A DNA stretch of 64,000 bases from an uncultured Sphingorhabdus sp. (GCA_937873665.1 CALMYW010000394.1:1-64000); one strand, 5' to 3'. Counted from the stretch's first letter, positions 30,878 to 40,223 are shown. Notes: generated by a model from the sequence alone, not told the origin. A program made the numbers and translations.

Positions 30878-31909
30878 ATGAAAATTACACCGGTGATCCT
30901 CTCTGGCGGCGGCGGCACGCGGCTTTGGCCGATGTCGACCCCTGAATGCCCCAAGCAGTTCCTGAAACTCGCTGACGATGCGACGATGTTTCAGATGACG
31001 TTGGCGCGGGTGATGGACCGGGATTTCTTCGGCCCGCCGCTAATCGTCGGCAACGCCGCGCATGCCGCCTTGATCGAAGAGCAAGCGCGTGAGGCAGGCG
31101 TGCCAGACGCCCTCACCGTCCTTGAACCCTGCGCCCGCAACACCGCGCCTGCCATCGCCCTCGCCGCGCTCGCGGTCGATGACGCCAAGGCCCCATTGCT
31201 GGTGATGCCGAGCGACCATCTGATCGCCGATGTTCCTGCCTTTCACGCCGCGATCATGGCTGCGCTGCCTCTGGTCGAGGATGGCTGGCTCGTCACCTTC
31301 GGCATCACCCCCACCGCGCCCGAAACCGGCTATGGCTATATCCGCATCGGGGAGGAATTGACGGCGGCGGTATCGCGCGTCGAACGCTTTGTCGAAAAGC
31401 CCGACGCCGCCACCGCGCAGGCGATGATCGATGCAGGCAACCATGCGTGGAATGGTGGCATCTTTCTGTTCCGCGCCGACATCTATCTCGGCCGGCTGGC
31501 GAGCCTAGTACCCGACATGCTGCACGCCGCACAAGCCGCGATGGACGGGGCCAAACGGCAAGGCGCGATGATGCGCCCGCAAGAATCCGCCTTCGCCGCC
31601 TCCCCCGCCGACAGCATCGACTATGCCGTGATGGAAAAGGCAGACCGCGTTGCCGTCGCCCCGGTCAGCATCGGCTGGTCCGACGTCGGCAGCTGGGACA
31701 GCCTGTATGAAATCAGCACAAAGGATGCGGCAGGCAACAGCATTCAAGGCGAAACCCGTCTGCTCGATAGCCACAACAATCTGGTGCGCAGCGACGGCCT
31801 GCGTATCAACCTGATCGGCGCGCACGACCTGATCGTTGTGGCGCATGGCAATGAAGTGCTCATCCTGCCGCGCGGGCACAGCCAGGATGTGAAGAAGTTC
31901 AGCAGTTAG
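30878..31909 (+). CDS. manC: Mannose-1-phosphate guanylyltransferase
   Basis: The 343-residue protein starts with the nucleotide-binding motif [20 protein letters not shown]. It continues with [45 protein letters not shown] and [13 protein letters not shown]. It makes GDP-mannose from mannose-1-phosphate and GTP. It lacks the C-terminal cupin isomerase domain of the longer bifunctional enzymes. Divergence from the sugar transferase suggests a role in exopolysaccharide supply. A ribosome site (AGGAA) precedes the ATG. The stop overlaps the acr3 stop by 4 bases (TTAG). Confidence 0.93.
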   Translation: MKITPVILSGGGGTRLWPMSTPECPKQFLKLADDATMFQMTLARVMDRDFFGPPLIVGNAAHAALIEEQAREAGVPDALTVLEPCARNTAPAIALAALAVDDAKAPLLVMPSDHLIADVPAFHAAIMAALPLVEDGWLVTFGITPTAPETGYGYIRIGEELTAAVSRVERFVEKPDAATAQAMIDAGNHAWNGGIFLFRADIYLGRLASLVPDMLHAAQAAMDGAKRQGAMMRPQESAFAASPADSIDYAVMEKADRVAVAPVSIGWSDVGSWDSLYEISTKDAAGNSIQGETRLLDSHNNLVRSDGLRINLIGAHDLIVVAHGNEVLILPRGHSQDVKKFSS

Positions 31910-32964
31910 GCGGGCACGCTGTCCGCAAACCAGCGCCGCCCAAACCAGAAGGCGACGTTGACCAGCAGGATCAGCACCGGCACCTCGACCAGCGGCCCGA
32001 TCACCGCTGCAAATGCCACCGGGGATGCAAGTCCGTAGGCCGCAATCGCAACTGCAATCGCCAGCTCGAAATTGTTGCCCGCCGCGGTAAATGCCACCGC
32101 CGTGGTGCGCGGATAGTCGCTCTCGATCAGCTTGCCCATGAAGAAGCTGATCGTGAACTGGACCACGAAATAGATGGTCAGCGGGATGGCGATGCGGATC
32201 GTATCCCCCGGCAAGGTCAGTATCTCATTCCCCTTCAGGCTGAACATCGCGACGATGGTGAACAGCAGAGCGACAAGGGTGACGGGGCCGATCTTCGGCA
32301 GGAAGACATGCTCATACCATGCCTCCCCTTTGGCTTTGGCCAGCCATTTGCGCGTCAGGAACCCGGCGAGGAAGGGTATGCCGAGATAGATCAGCACCGC
32401 CTCTGCAATCGTCCAGAAACTGACATTGACGACGCTGCCCTCCAGCCCGAACAGCGGCGGCAGGAAGGCAAGGAAGAACCAGGCATAGACGCTGAAAAAC
32501 AAGATCTGGAAGATCGAGTTGAACGCCACCAGCGCCGCAACATATTGGTTGTCACCCTTCGCCAACTGGTTCCACACGATCACCATCGCGATGCACCGCG
32601 CCAGCCCGATCAGGATCAGGCCGGTCATATATTCAGGCCTATCCGACAGGAAAATCACTGCAAGCGCGAACATCAGCACCGGGCCGATGATCCAGTTCTG
32701 CACCAGCGAGATCGCCAGCACCCTTTTATCCTCAAACACGCGCGGCAATTCTTCATAGCGCACACGAGCGAGCGGCGGATACATCATCAGGATCAGGCCG
32801 ATGGCGATGGGGATATTGGTCGATCCCCAGGACAGGCTGTTGATCGCCTCGGGCAATCCGGCAAAAGTTGAGCCCAGACCAACCCCCAGCACCATCGCCA
32901 TGAAAATCCACAGCGTCAGATAGCGATCAAGGAAAGACAGCCGCTTCAAATTGCCTTCAGTCAT
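31906..32964 (-). CDS. arsB: Arsenite efflux permease, ACR3 family
   Basis: The chosen start [19 protein letters not shown] lies one base after the arsC stop; upstream in-frame codons overlap arsC and are rejected. The 352-residue protein has ten helices and the ACR3 elements [39 protein letters not shown] (with the conserved cysteine) and [17 protein letters not shown]. It exports arsenite driven by the membrane potential or proton gradient. It is the last gene of the arsR-arsI-arsC-acr3 operon. Confidence 0.93.
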   Translation of the reverse strand: MTEGNLKRLSFLDRYLTLWIFMAMVLGVGLGSTFAGLPEAINSLSWGSTNIPIAIGLILMMYPPLARVRYEELPRVFEDKRVLAISLVQNWIIGPVLMFALAVIFLSDRPEYMTGLILIGLARCIAMVIVWNQLAKGDNQYVAALVAFNSIFQILFFSVYAWFFLAFLPPLFGLEGSVVNVSFWTIAEAVLIYLGIPFLAGFLTRKWLAKAKGEAWYEHVFLPKIGPVTLVALLFTIVAMFSLKGNEILTLPGDTIRIAIPLTIYFVVQFTISFFMGKLIESDYPRTTAVAFTAAGNNFELAIAVAIAAYGLASPVAFAAVIGPLVEVPVLILLVNVAFWFGRRWFADSVPA

Positions 32965-32965
32965 T

Positions 32966-33469
32966 TCAGGCTGCCCCTTCCATTGCACCAATCTCTGCCA
33001 GAGCCTTTTGCGCTTCCGCGTTGTCCATTGCCTCAAGGTCGAGCGCCATGAACGCCTTCACCCGCATTTCAAGCAAGCGCCAGGCCTCCTCGAACGCCGC
33101 ATCGACCTCGGCCTCGCTACCTTCAACATCTGCTGGATCGGGCAGCCCCCAATGCGCTTTCAACGGGCTTCCGATGAAGACCGGACAGACTTCGCCCGCC
33201 GCATTGCCGCACACGGTAATCGCAAGGTCGATTTGCGGCGCATCGGCTGCGCTGAATTCATCCCAGCTTTTCGATCGGAAACCCGACACATCAATCCCGC
33301 GCCGCGCGAGCAGGCGGAGCGCGCCGGGGTGTGGCACACCCTTGGGCTTGCTCCCTGCGCTAAAGCCGCGCACGCGCCCTTCCCCATGGAGGTTGAACAA
33401 AGCCTCCCCCAATATCGAACGGGCGCTGTTGCCGGTGCACAGCACCAGCACATTGCGTATCTCGGGCAT
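32966..33469 (-). CDS. arsC: Arsenate reductase, low-molecular-weight phosphatase type
   Basis: The 167-residue protein starts with the phosphatase loop [15 protein letters not shown] with nucleophile C11. It has further cysteines in [14 protein letters not shown], as in thioredoxin-linked ArsC enzymes. It reduces arsenate to arsenite, which Acr3 then exports. A C-terminal stretch of about 30 residues rich in Glu and Ala is somewhat longer than typical. It lies between arsI (8-bp gap) and acr3 (1-bp gap) in one operon. Confidence 0.92.
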   Translation of the reverse strand: MPEIRNVLVLCTGNSARSILGEALFNLHGEGRVRGFSAGSKPKGVPHPGALRLLARRGIDVSGFRSKSWDEFSAADAPQIDLAITVCGNAAGEVCPVFIGSPLKAHWGLPDPADVEGSEAEVDAAFEEAWRLLEMRVKAFMALDLEAMDNAEAQKALAEIGAMEGAA

Positions 33470-33477
33470 TCAGAACC

Positions 33478-33966
33478 TCAGCCGCAGCAGCCAGTGTTGG
33501 TGGCGGCGGGCGCAGCCGCTTCCTGCTTCGGCGCGCAGCAGGCATTGGCCGCGGCATTGGCCGAAACCAGCTGCTGCAATTCAGGATTGCCGCCGTAAAC
33601 GGTTGCTTCGCCATTGGTGAGGAAAGCCTCCCACACCACGCCATCGGGGTCGGCGATCCAGCTTTTTTCCGATTGCGCATAGCAACAGGTGGTCGCGCCT
33701 TCCTCCAGCACCGGGCGGTCGGCGGCTTTCAGACGACCATAGACTTCGGCGAGCTCGCCCTGGTCCTCAACCTGGATACCCAGATGCTCAATGCCCTTCA
33801 CCGCGCCGCATTTCTGCGAAATGGCAAAATTGATGCGCGGATCCTCCAGCATCCATTTGGCATAATCGGGCTTCACCACCGAAGGCTCCTGCCCGAACAG
33901 GCCCGAATAAAATGCGATAGAGGCGTCGAGTTTTTCGACCCCGACATGCACGTGAAAGCGTTTCAT
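33478..33966 (-). CDS. arsI: ArsI-type C-As lyase / CadI-like VOC metalloenzyme
   Basis: The 162-residue VOC-fold protein starts MKRFHVHVGVEKLDASIAFY and has the ArsI metal ligands at H5/H7, H61 (GIEHLGIQVED) and E113 (VWEAF). It also has the vicinal cysteines C94-C95 (TTCCYAQSEKSW) that bind trivalent organoarsenicals. ArsI cleaves the C-As bond of methylarsenite. The C-terminal tail has two further CC pairs (NACCAPK, TGCCG), perhaps extra metal sites. Its start overlaps the arsR stop as ATGA. Confidence 0.92.
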   Translation of the reverse strand: MKRFHVHVGVEKLDASIAFYSGLFGQEPSVVKPDYAKWMLEDPRINFAISQKCGAVKGIEHLGIQVEDQGELAEVYGRLKAADRPVLEEGATTCCYAQSEKSWIADPDGVVWEAFLTNGEATVYGGNPELQQLVSANAAANACCAPKQEAAAPAATNTGCCG

Positions 33967-34316
33967 GCACTTTTCCTTTCATCGGATATGGCGGGCGCAC
34001 AGCCAGACGAAGCATCGTCCGAACCGCAAACCGCACCCGCACAGCAATTTTCCATGAGGTAACCGATCAGCCCGTTCATCGCGGCATAATCGGCGGAGTA
34101 GATCAACGAACGCCCCTGCCGCTCCTGCCGGATCAAACCGGCATGGCTCAATTGGGCAAGATGGAAGGACAGCGAGCTGTTCGGCACCGCAAGCCGCTCC
34201 GCCAGCACCCCGGCAGGCAACCCCGAAGCCCCCGCCTGCACAAGCAAGCGAAACGCCGCCAAGCGATGCTCCTGCGCCAAGGCCCCAAGTGCCCGGATAA
34301 TAGTGTCGGCGTCCAT
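33963..34316 (-). CDS. arsR: ArsR-family arsenic-responsive repressor
   Basis: The 117-residue protein is a winged-helix ArsR/SmtB regulator (VPNSSLSFHLAQLSHAGLIR). It lacks the alpha-3 CxC site. Instead it has C91, C92 and C97 near the C-terminus (ENCCAGAVC), the arrangement of the C-terminal As(III)-binding ArsR group. It represses its own operon until arsenite binds. A palindromic operator lies 15-38 bases upstream of the start. It is coupled by ATGA to arsI. Confidence 0.93.
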   Translation of the reverse strand: MDADTIIRALGALAQEHRLAAFRLLVQAGASGLPAGVLAERLAVPNSSLSFHLAQLSHAGLIRQERQGRSLIYSADYAAMNGLIGYLMENCCAGAVCGSDDASSGCAPAISDERKSA

Positions 34317-34330
34317 AACGACTCCTTATT

Positions 34331-34354
34331 TCGATATTCGTTGAAATATCGAAC
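34331..34354. promoter_or_regulatory. ArsR operator palindrome
   Basis: Arms TTCGATAT (34331-34338) and ATATCGAA (34347-34354) are perfect inverted repeats with 8 bases between, immediately upstream of the arsR start. The position and AT-rich dyad fit an ArsR-family operator that overlaps the promoter. Assignment rests on location and symmetry only. Confidence 0.75.
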
Positions 34355-34374
34355 CATAGAAGGGAGTCAAGAGA

Positions 34375-34398
34375 TATTTCGAGATTATTGGAAATATA
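34375..34398. promoter_or_regulatory. Second inverted repeat upstream of arsR
   Basis: ATATTTC (34375-34381) and GAAATAT (34392-34398) form a perfect 7-bp inverted repeat with a 10-base spacer, 20 bases beyond the first operator. The half-site resembles that of the first palindrome. It may be a second ArsR site or part of the promoter. Confidence 0.5.
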
Positions 34399-34490
34399 AA
34401 GGCTGGCCCGGGTATGGGAGCTTGAGGCCGACAAGCAAATTTGAACGCTTCCGCTTTATATGGCGGCGCGATGCAGGTCCTTTTGCTTGC

Positions 34491-36722
34491 TTATCCACAT
34501 TTTGAGTAACCGCACTCCAAACATTTGTTGCAGCCCTCTTCGCGTATCATGCCTGTCGCGCTGCATTGAGGGCAAATCGGACCGTGGGGAGCTGCGACCT
34601 GCTGAGTCGAATCTGCTTTGTAAATTACAGGAAGTTCTAATTGCCCCGGTGCAAATTGATGAAGATGCTTTTCGATTACCCCGCCAATGGCGGCCAGCAA
34701 TGACGGAACATATTTGCCGTTCATCCATGAACCACCTCGCGGGTCGAACACGGCCTTTAATTCGTCTGCGACAAATGACACGTCACCTCCACGTCGAAAA
34801 ACAGCCGAAACCATCCGGGTAAGGCCCAGCGTCCAGGCATAATGCTCCATATTTTTGGAGTTGATGAATATCTCGAACGGACGAACCGCTCCTTCAGCCT
34901 CAATGTTGTTTATCGTCACATAAACGGCATGTGCGCTGTCGGGCCATTTGAGTTTGTAGGTTGTTCCCTCTAGCGCATCGTCGCGCTGTTCCAGCATCGG
35001 CGGGTTCGAAATAGGCGCTTCAGCAGGCGTAACGCTCAGCACAGATCCTGTCACCGCGTTTGGCCGGTAGGTCGTGAGCCCCTTGCACCCGCGCCTGTAG
35101 CCCTCAAGATAAACATCAGAAAAATCTTCAAAGCTGATGTCTTCGGGAACATTCACCGTTTTCGAAATCGAACTGTCGATCAACATTTGTGCAGCCGCCT
35201 GCATGCGCACATGAGCGGAAGGGGCCAGGGATTGCGCACTCACAAACAGTTCGTCGGGCGGTACGACGTCACCCTTCACTTGACGCCAGGCGCGCAGAGC
35301 ATAGTCCTCCACCGTTTCATGGCGCGCTGATCCGTCGGGGTTCAGGATACGACGCTGGTAGGAATAGGCGAATACGGGTTCAACGCCCGATGACACATTT
35401 CCAGCGAGCAACGAGGTTGTGCCGGTGGGCGCTATTGAGGTCAGGCAACCATTGCGCAATCCATGCTTCGAAATCAGCGATCTCAATTCCACATCAAGCG
35501 CCTGCAAATTCGGCTGATCGAGTATCGCAGGGTCATAAAGGCTAAATGCCCCTTTCTCTTCCGCTAGCAGGGCCGAGGCGCGATAGGCTGCGTCGCGAAT
35601 AACCGTCAGCCAGCGTTCTGTCAGCGCTATTGCCGCATCGCTGCCATAGGCCCGTCCGCAGAACAGTAATGCGTCCGCCAGACCGGTAATACCAAGCCCT
35701 ATCCGACGTTTCGCTTTTGCCTCAGCCTCCTGTTCTGAAAGGGGGTAACGGCTAATATCGATGATATTATCAAGAAAGCGGACGGCTGTAGCCGTCAGAT
35801 CTGCCAGCGATGCCTCGTCGATCGATGCTCCCTGCTCAAAAGGAATGTCGACCAGTGCCGCTAGATTGATTGAGCCGAGCAGGCATGCTCCATAAGGCGG
35901 CAGCATCTGCTCGCCGCATGGGTTGGAGGCGCTGATGGTCTCACAATATGCAAGATTATTTTTATGGTTTACCCGATCAATGAAGATCACACCCGGCTCG
36001 GCCACGTCATACGTCGCCTGCATCAGCTTTTGCCACAATTCGCTCGCCTGCACAGTGCGATAGGTCTCACTACCGAAAACGAGCGGCCATTCCGCATCTC
36101 GTTCCAAAGCCTCCATAAAGGCATCGGTGACCAAAACTGAAAAGTTGAAATTGCGAAAGCGGCTGCCGTCGCGTTTGGCATCGATAAAATCTTCGATATC
36201 GGGATGGTCGATACGCAGACAGCCCATCATCGCCCCCCGCCGGGCACCCGCCGAGTGAACTGTCCGGCACATCGAATCCCAGCAATCCATGAACGACATT
36301 GGCCCTGAGGCGTCAGATCCCACGCCTTTAACCTCTGCACCCTTGGGCCGGATCGTCGAGAAGTCCATCCCGACTCCTCCGCCTTGCTGCATCGTCAGCG
36401 CCGCTTGCTTCAAATGATCGAAAATGCCTTCCAGGCTGTCGGGAATAGTACCCATGACAAAACAGTTGAATAACGTGACGGCACGTTCGGTTCCCGCGCC
36501 CGCCAATATCCTTCCGGCCGGGATGAACTGCATCTTGGCGATGGCATCTTCAAACCGCGCTTGCCACACGGGGCGCTCAATTTCACTTTCATTGCTTGCC
36601 GCGGCTTTGGCTACTCTGGCGGCAGTAGCTTCAAAATCAACATCACCGGGAAGATCGCCTTTGCCGCTGAAACGATACTTTGCTGCCCAGATCTCTTTGG
36701 CTATCGCAACATCGAAAAACAT
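34491..36722 (-). CDS. nrdJ: Adenosylcobalamin-dependent (class II) ribonucleotide reductase
   Basis: The start ATG at 36722 (MFFDVAIAKEIW) follows a strong ribosome site GGAGGA; the longer frame begins with TTG. The 743-residue protein contains NPCGEQMLPPYGACLLGSIN with the catalytic cysteine, the phosphate-binding IAPTGTTSLLAGNVSSGVEP and the cysteine-rich C-terminus CPQCSATG...CLECGYSKCG. Class II enzymes make deoxynucleotides with B12 independently of oxygen. A perfect FNR box lies about 50 bases upstream, so expression is likely raised at low oxygen. It is monocistronic in this window. Confidence 0.94.
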   Translation of the reverse strand: MFFDVAIAKEIWAAKYRFSGKGDLPGDVDFEATAARVAKAAASNESEIERPVWQARFEDAIAKMQFIPAGRILAGAGTERAVTLFNCFVMGTIPDSLEGIFDHLKQAALTMQQGGGVGMDFSTIRPKGAEVKGVGSDASGPMSFMDCWDSMCRTVHSAGARRGAMMGCLRIDHPDIEDFIDAKRDGSRFRNFNFSVLVTDAFMEALERDAEWPLVFGSETYRTVQASELWQKLMQATYDVAEPGVIFIDRVNHKNNLAYCETISASNPCGEQMLPPYGACLLGSINLAALVDIPFEQGASIDEASLADLTATAVRFLDNIIDISRYPLSEQEAEAKAKRRIGLGITGLADALLFCGRAYGSDAAIALTERWLTVIRDAAYRASALLAEEKGAFSLYDPAILDQPNLQALDVELRSLISKHGLRNGCLTSIAPTGTTSLLAGNVSSGVEPVFAYSYQRRILNPDGSARHETVEDYALRAWRQVKGDVVPPDELFVSAQSLAPSAHVRMQAAAQMLIDSSISKTVNVPEDISFEDFSDVYLEGYRRGCKGLTTYRPNAVTGSVLSVTPAEAPISNPPMLEQRDDALEGTTYKLKWPDSAHAVYVTINNIEAEGAVRPFEIFINSKNMEHYAWTLGLTRMVSAVFRRGGDVSFVADELKAVFDPRGGSWMNGKYVPSLLAAIGGVIEKHLHQFAPGQLELPVIYKADSTQQVAAPHGPICPQCSATGMIREEGCNKCLECGYSKCG

Positions 36723-36772
36723 GTGATCCTCCAGTTTGTTCAACAGTCATAGGATCAGCGCGCGCTCACTAA

Positions 36773-36786
36773 TTGATGCAAATCAA
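36773..36786. promoter_or_regulatory. FNR/FnrL box upstream of nrdJ
   Basis: The sequence TTGATGCAAATCAA matches the FNR consensus TTGAT-N4-ATCAA exactly and is centred about 57 bases upstream of the nrdJ start. The FNR-type regulator itself is not encoded in the window. Placement relative to a -10 element fits class II activation, but no transcription start is known. Confidence 0.75.
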
Positions 36787-36832
36787 TTCAAATAATATAT
36801 ATCAATTAAGCCGCTGCCTTTCGTCATCAGCT

Positions 36833-38215
36833 TCACTCCCCCGCCCAGACAAAGGGCGTCAATCCCCGTTCGCGTTCGTTGAACACAAGCACCCGACCTG
36901 CGGGCGGCGCGCTGCGTTGGGGGCAATCGGGGCGGGTGCAGGCGCGGCAGCCCAGGCCTATGGGGGTGGCCTCCCCCGCGCTCAGGTCTATTCCGCGCGC
37001 GGCGGCGAGCGGCGCGGCGAGTTGCGCGTTCAGCCCCAACCCAACGGCAAATTCGGCGCGGATGCCGCCTTCCCTGCCCGCCTGCGGTTGCACGGTGCGC
37101 GCGATGGTGAACCAGCGGCTGCCATCCTCCAGCTCGACCATATCCTTTACCAGATGGCCGGGCCGATCGAACGCGGTGTGCAGCCGCCATAAGGGGCAGC
37201 GCGCGTCGCTTTCCACCAGCGGCGATGCGCTGGCCCCGGCATAGCGTTTGCTCGATTGCCCTGCCCGGTCGATGCGCAGCATGAAGAATGGCAGGCCGCG
37301 CGCGCCGACGCGTTGCAAGGTGGTCAGCCGGTGCGCGACCTGTTCAAAGCCCGCGCCGAAGCGCCGCTGCAGCAGCTCTATGTCATAGCCCGTACCCTCG
37401 CATGCACGCAGGAAACGGGCATAGGGCATCATCAACGCGGCGGCGAAATAGCTGGTCAGATGGCGGCGATAGAAACGCTCGCTCGCGCGTTCGGCAAAGT
37501 TCGCGCCTTTGACCAGACCGTCAATCTCGGCACGCGCCTCCAGCGTGGCAAGCTCGGCTGCTGCGGCAAAGGTGCGGCTGGCGGGATCGAGCAGCTCGGA
37601 AAGCTGAAGCTGCCGCGCGTGCAGATCAAGCCGCTTCAGCCTGTCAGGCAGCACATCGACGGGCAGGATGCGGATGGAGAGCTGGTGCTTGACGCGGAGG
37701 CGTTCTGCGATGGCGCCATAAAGGTCGGCATTGGCAAGGCGCAGCTCGTCCGCAAGCGCCTCTGCCTGTGCGTCGAGATCGGCAAAATGGTTGCGCCAGC
37801 GTTCGATTTCCGCGCGGACGGCAGCGATGGCGTCGGCCTCTTGGCGCTCGCCTGCGCCCGACAGCCGGTCAAAGGCGCGGGCGAAGGCTTCGGCGGCATC
37901 GGGGGCGGCGGCGATCCAGTCCTCCAATTGCAATTTGTCGAGGTTGAGATCGCCGAATAGCGGGTCGGCGAGGCGCCGGCGGAGCGCCTCCACCCCGCCG
38001 CCGGGGGTTGCGCCGGTCAGGCTGCGCGCATCGAAATCGAACCGCTCGGCAAGACGCAGCAGGATCGCGGCGGTCAACGGGCGCTGGTTGCGCTCGATGA
38101 GGTTGAGGTAGCTCGGCGAAACCGCCAGCGCCTCCGCCATCGCGGTTTGCGTGAGGCCATTGGCGCGGCGGATACGGCGCACGGCATGGCCTGCGAAAAG
38201 TTTCTGCTCGGTCAT
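36833..38215 (-). CDS. ScfR/RamB-type regulator of short-chain fatty acid and glyoxylate metabolism
   Basis: The 460-residue protein has an N-terminal XRE helix-turn-helix (LTQTAMAEALAVSPSYLNLI), a middle ImmA/IrrE-like region and a C-terminal DUF2083 domain with CPLWRLHTAFDRPG and a cysteine-rich GLGCRACTRPDCPQRSAP. This architecture is that of RamB of Corynebacterium and related regulators, which control isocitrate lyase and acetate or propionate genes. The divergent neighbour is aceA, 156 bp away, which strongly supports this role. It may sense an acyl-CoA or an iron-sulfur cofactor; that is speculative. Confidence 0.88.
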   Translation of the reverse strand: MTEQKLFAGHAVRRIRRANGLTQTAMAEALAVSPSYLNLIERNQRPLTAAILLRLAERFDFDARSLTGATPGGGVEALRRRLADPLFGDLNLDKLQLEDWIAAAPDAAEAFARAFDRLSGAGERQEADAIAAVRAEIERWRNHFADLDAQAEALADELRLANADLYGAIAERLRVKHQLSIRILPVDVLPDRLKRLDLHARQLQLSELLDPASRTFAAAAELATLEARAEIDGLVKGANFAERASERFYRRHLTSYFAAALMMPYARFLRACEGTGYDIELLQRRFGAGFEQVAHRLTTLQRVGARGLPFFMLRIDRAGQSSKRYAGASASPLVESDARCPLWRLHTAFDRPGHLVKDMVELEDGSRWFTIARTVQPQAGREGGIRAEFAVGLGLNAQLAAPLAAARGIDLSAGEATPIGLGCRACTRPDCPQRSAPPAGRVLVFNERERGLTPFVWAGE

Positions 38216-38267
38216 AGGCGTAACTTATGTCAATTTATTTACAATATTACAAGCATGGGCGCATTTT

Positions 38268-38278
38268 GTGCGACGCAC
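38268..38278. promoter_or_regulatory. Palindrome GTGCGACGCAC between scfR and aceA
   Basis: An 11-bp perfect palindrome (GTGCG-A-CGCAC) sits in the middle of the divergent region, 94 bases from the aceA start and 53 from the regulator start. It is a candidate operator for the adjacent XRE-type regulator. No consensus for sphingomonad ScfR is known to me. Confidence 0.4.
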
Positions 38279-38371
38279 ACACAACATTTTTGACAAATCT
38301 GACTCACAGGAAGGCCGCCTACATAGGTAAGACGTCTCCATATCAGACCTCCCAAACAAGGATTTGTCACA

Positions 38372-39973
38372 ATGACCTATCAGGAAGAAATCAAGGCAGC
38401 TGGCCAACTCATTGGTTCGCAAAACGGAACCTGGGATTCGATCAGCCCCGAATCCGTCGCCCGCATGCGCCTGCAAAACCGTTTCCAGACCGGTCTCGAC
38501 ATCGCCCGCTACACCGCAAAGATCATGCGCGAAGACATGGCTGCTTATGATGCCGACCCTGCCAACTACACCCAATCATTAGGCTGCTGGCACGGCTTTA
38601 TCGCGCAGCAAAAGATGATTTCGGTGAAGAAGCATTTCGGCACCACCAAGAAGCGCTACCTCTATCTTTCCGGCTGGATGATTGCCGCGCTGCGCAGCGA
38701 ATTCGGCCCCCTGCCCGACCAGTCGATGCACGAAAAGACCAGCGTTCCCGCACTGATTGAAGAACTCTACACCTTCCTGCGTCAGGCCGACAGCCGCGAA
38801 CTCAACCTGCTCTTCCGCGACCTCGACAAGGCACGTGAAGAAGGCAATGCGGCGGCTGAAGCCGAACTGCTGAACAAGATCGAGAATTACGAAACCCACG
38901 TCGTTCCGATTATCGCCGACATCGACGCAGGTTTCGGCAATGCCGAGGCAACCTATCTGCTCGCCAAGAAGATGATCGAAGCCGGTGCCTGTGCCCTTCA
39001 GATCGAAAACCAGGTTTCGGACGAAAAGCAGTGCGGCCACCAAGACGGTAAAGTCACCGTTCCGCATGAGGATTTCCTGCAGAAGATCCGCGCCTGCCGC
39101 TATGCCTTCCTCGAACTCGGTGTTCCCGATGGCATCATCGTTGCCCGCACCGACTCGCTCGGCGCTGGCCTGACCAAGCAGATTGCAGTGTCGAAGGAAC
39201 CGGGCGATCTGGGTGATCTGTATAACAGCTTCCTCGATTGCGAAGAAATCGACCCGGCAACCGCGCAGAATGGCGATGTCATCCTCAACCGCAACGGCAA
39301 ACTGCTGAAGCCGAAGCGCCTGCCTTCGAATCTTTTCCAGTTCCGTTCGGGAACCGGTGAAGACCGCTGCGTGCTCGATTGCATCACCTCGCTGCAGAAT
39401 GGCGCCGACCTTATCTGGATAGAAACCGAAAAGCCGCACATCGAACAGATTGCTGGTATGGTCGACCGTATCCGCGAAGTCGTTCCCAATGCGAAGCTCG
39501 CCTACAACAACTCGCCCAGCTTCAACTGGACGCTCAATTTCCGCCAGCAGGTGTTCGACGCCTGGACCGCAGAAGGCAAGGACGTGTCGGCCTATGACCG
39601 TGCGAACCTGATGAGCGCATCCTATGACGAAAGCGAACTGGGTATCGAAGCGGACCGTCGCATCCAGACTTTCCAGCGCGATGCTGCAAAGCGGGCGGGC
39701 ATCTTCCACCACCTGATCACCCTGCCGACCTATCACACCGCAGCACTCAGCACCGACAACCTTGCCAAGGATTATTTCGGCGAGATGGGAATGCTTGGTT
39801 ATGTCGCAGGCGTGCAGCGCAAGGAAATCCGCCAGGGCATCGCCTGCGTCAAGCACCAGAACATGTCCGGTTCCGACATTGGCGATGACCACAAGGAATA
39901 TTTCGCCGGTGAAGCTGCCCTGAAGGCCGGCGGCAAGGACAACACCATGAACCAGTTCGCCAACGCGGCCTGA
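38372..39973 (+). CDS. aceA: Isocitrate lyase, long form
   Basis: The 533-residue protein contains the catalytic loop EKQCGHQDGKVTVPH (KKCGH in the short E. coli form), the metal-binding ADIDAGFGN and the substrate segment YNNSPSFNW. It cleaves isocitrate to glyoxylate and succinate in the glyoxylate shunt. The length is that of the long isocitrate lyase subgroup (~530 residues versus 434 in E. coli). It has a good start context 10 bases after CAAGGA. The divergent regulator is scfR-like, and a 53-codon gene follows 25 bp later. Malate synthase is not in the window. Confidence 0.96.
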   Translation: MTYQEEIKAAGQLIGSQNGTWDSISPESVARMRLQNRFQTGLDIARYTAKIMREDMAAYDADPANYTQSLGCWHGFIAQQKMISVKKHFGTTKKRYLYLSGWMIAALRSEFGPLPDQSMHEKTSVPALIEELYTFLRQADSRELNLLFRDLDKAREEGNAAAEAELLNKIENYETHVVPIIADIDAGFGNAEATYLLAKKMIEAGACALQIENQVSDEKQCGHQDGKVTVPHEDFLQKIRACRYAFLELGVPDGIIVARTDSLGAGLTKQIAVSKEPGDLGDLYNSFLDCEEIDPATAQNGDVILNRNGKLLKPKRLPSNLFQFRSGTGEDRCVLDCITSLQNGADLIWIETEKPHIEQIAGMVDRIREVVPNAKLAYNNSPSFNWTLNFRQQVFDAWTAEGKDVSAYDRANLMSASYDESELGIEADRRIQTFQRDAAKRAGIFHHLITLPTYHTAALSTDNLAKDYFGEMGMLGYVAGVQRKEIRQGIACVKHQNMSGSDIGDDHKEYFAGEAALKAGGKDNTMNQFANAA

Positions 39974-39998
39974 TTTAACCGTCCAAAAGGAGTTAGCT

Positions 39999-40160
39999 AT
40001 GAGTGAACCAGCACGTTCCCGCGCAGTCCTTTCAACCGAGGACTTCAAGCTGATCCGCAAGGCGCTCGCGCAATATCTGCCCACTGTGGAAGATGGCGAA
40101 GAATCGAAGAAATTCGCCCGCCTCTACCACCGCTTGGGGAGCGCCGCCAAACTGGGCTGA
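39999..40160 (+). CDS. 53-residue hypothetical protein downstream of aceA
   Basis: An ATG at 39999 preceded by AAAGGAG at 6-7 bases opens 53 codons ending in TGA at 40160. The protein begins MSEPARSRAVLSTEDFKLIR and ends ARLYHRLGSAAKLG. It is helical, with alternating acidic and basic residues and no signal or membrane segment. It shares the aceA transcript, as strong hairpins follow only after it. I recognise no domain. It could be a small modulator of isocitrate lyase; that is speculation from position. Confidence 0.7.
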   Translation: MSEPARSRAVLSTEDFKLIRKALAQYLPTVEDGEESKKFARLYHRLGSAAKLG

Positions 40161-40192
40161 ACGAGTTTTCCTGGGGAGGAAAAACTGCCTTG

Positions 40193-40223
40193 GGCCGCCG
40201 GTAAAATTACCGGCGGCCTTTTT
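40193..40223 (+). terminator. Rho-independent terminator of the aceA operon
   Basis: A 12-bp perfect stem GGCCGCCGGTAA/TTACCGGCGGCC is followed directly by TTTTTC. A weaker hairpin TTTTCCT-GGGG-AGGAAAA lies just upstream (40166-40183). The arrangement ends the aceA/53-codon transcript. Confidence 0.92.

Noticed and set aside
38579..40084. A 501-codon open frame on the minus strand across aceA
   Set aside because: It is the antisense shadow of isocitrate lyase in a GC-rich gene; its product resembles no family and the plus-strand gene has all catalytic motifs.
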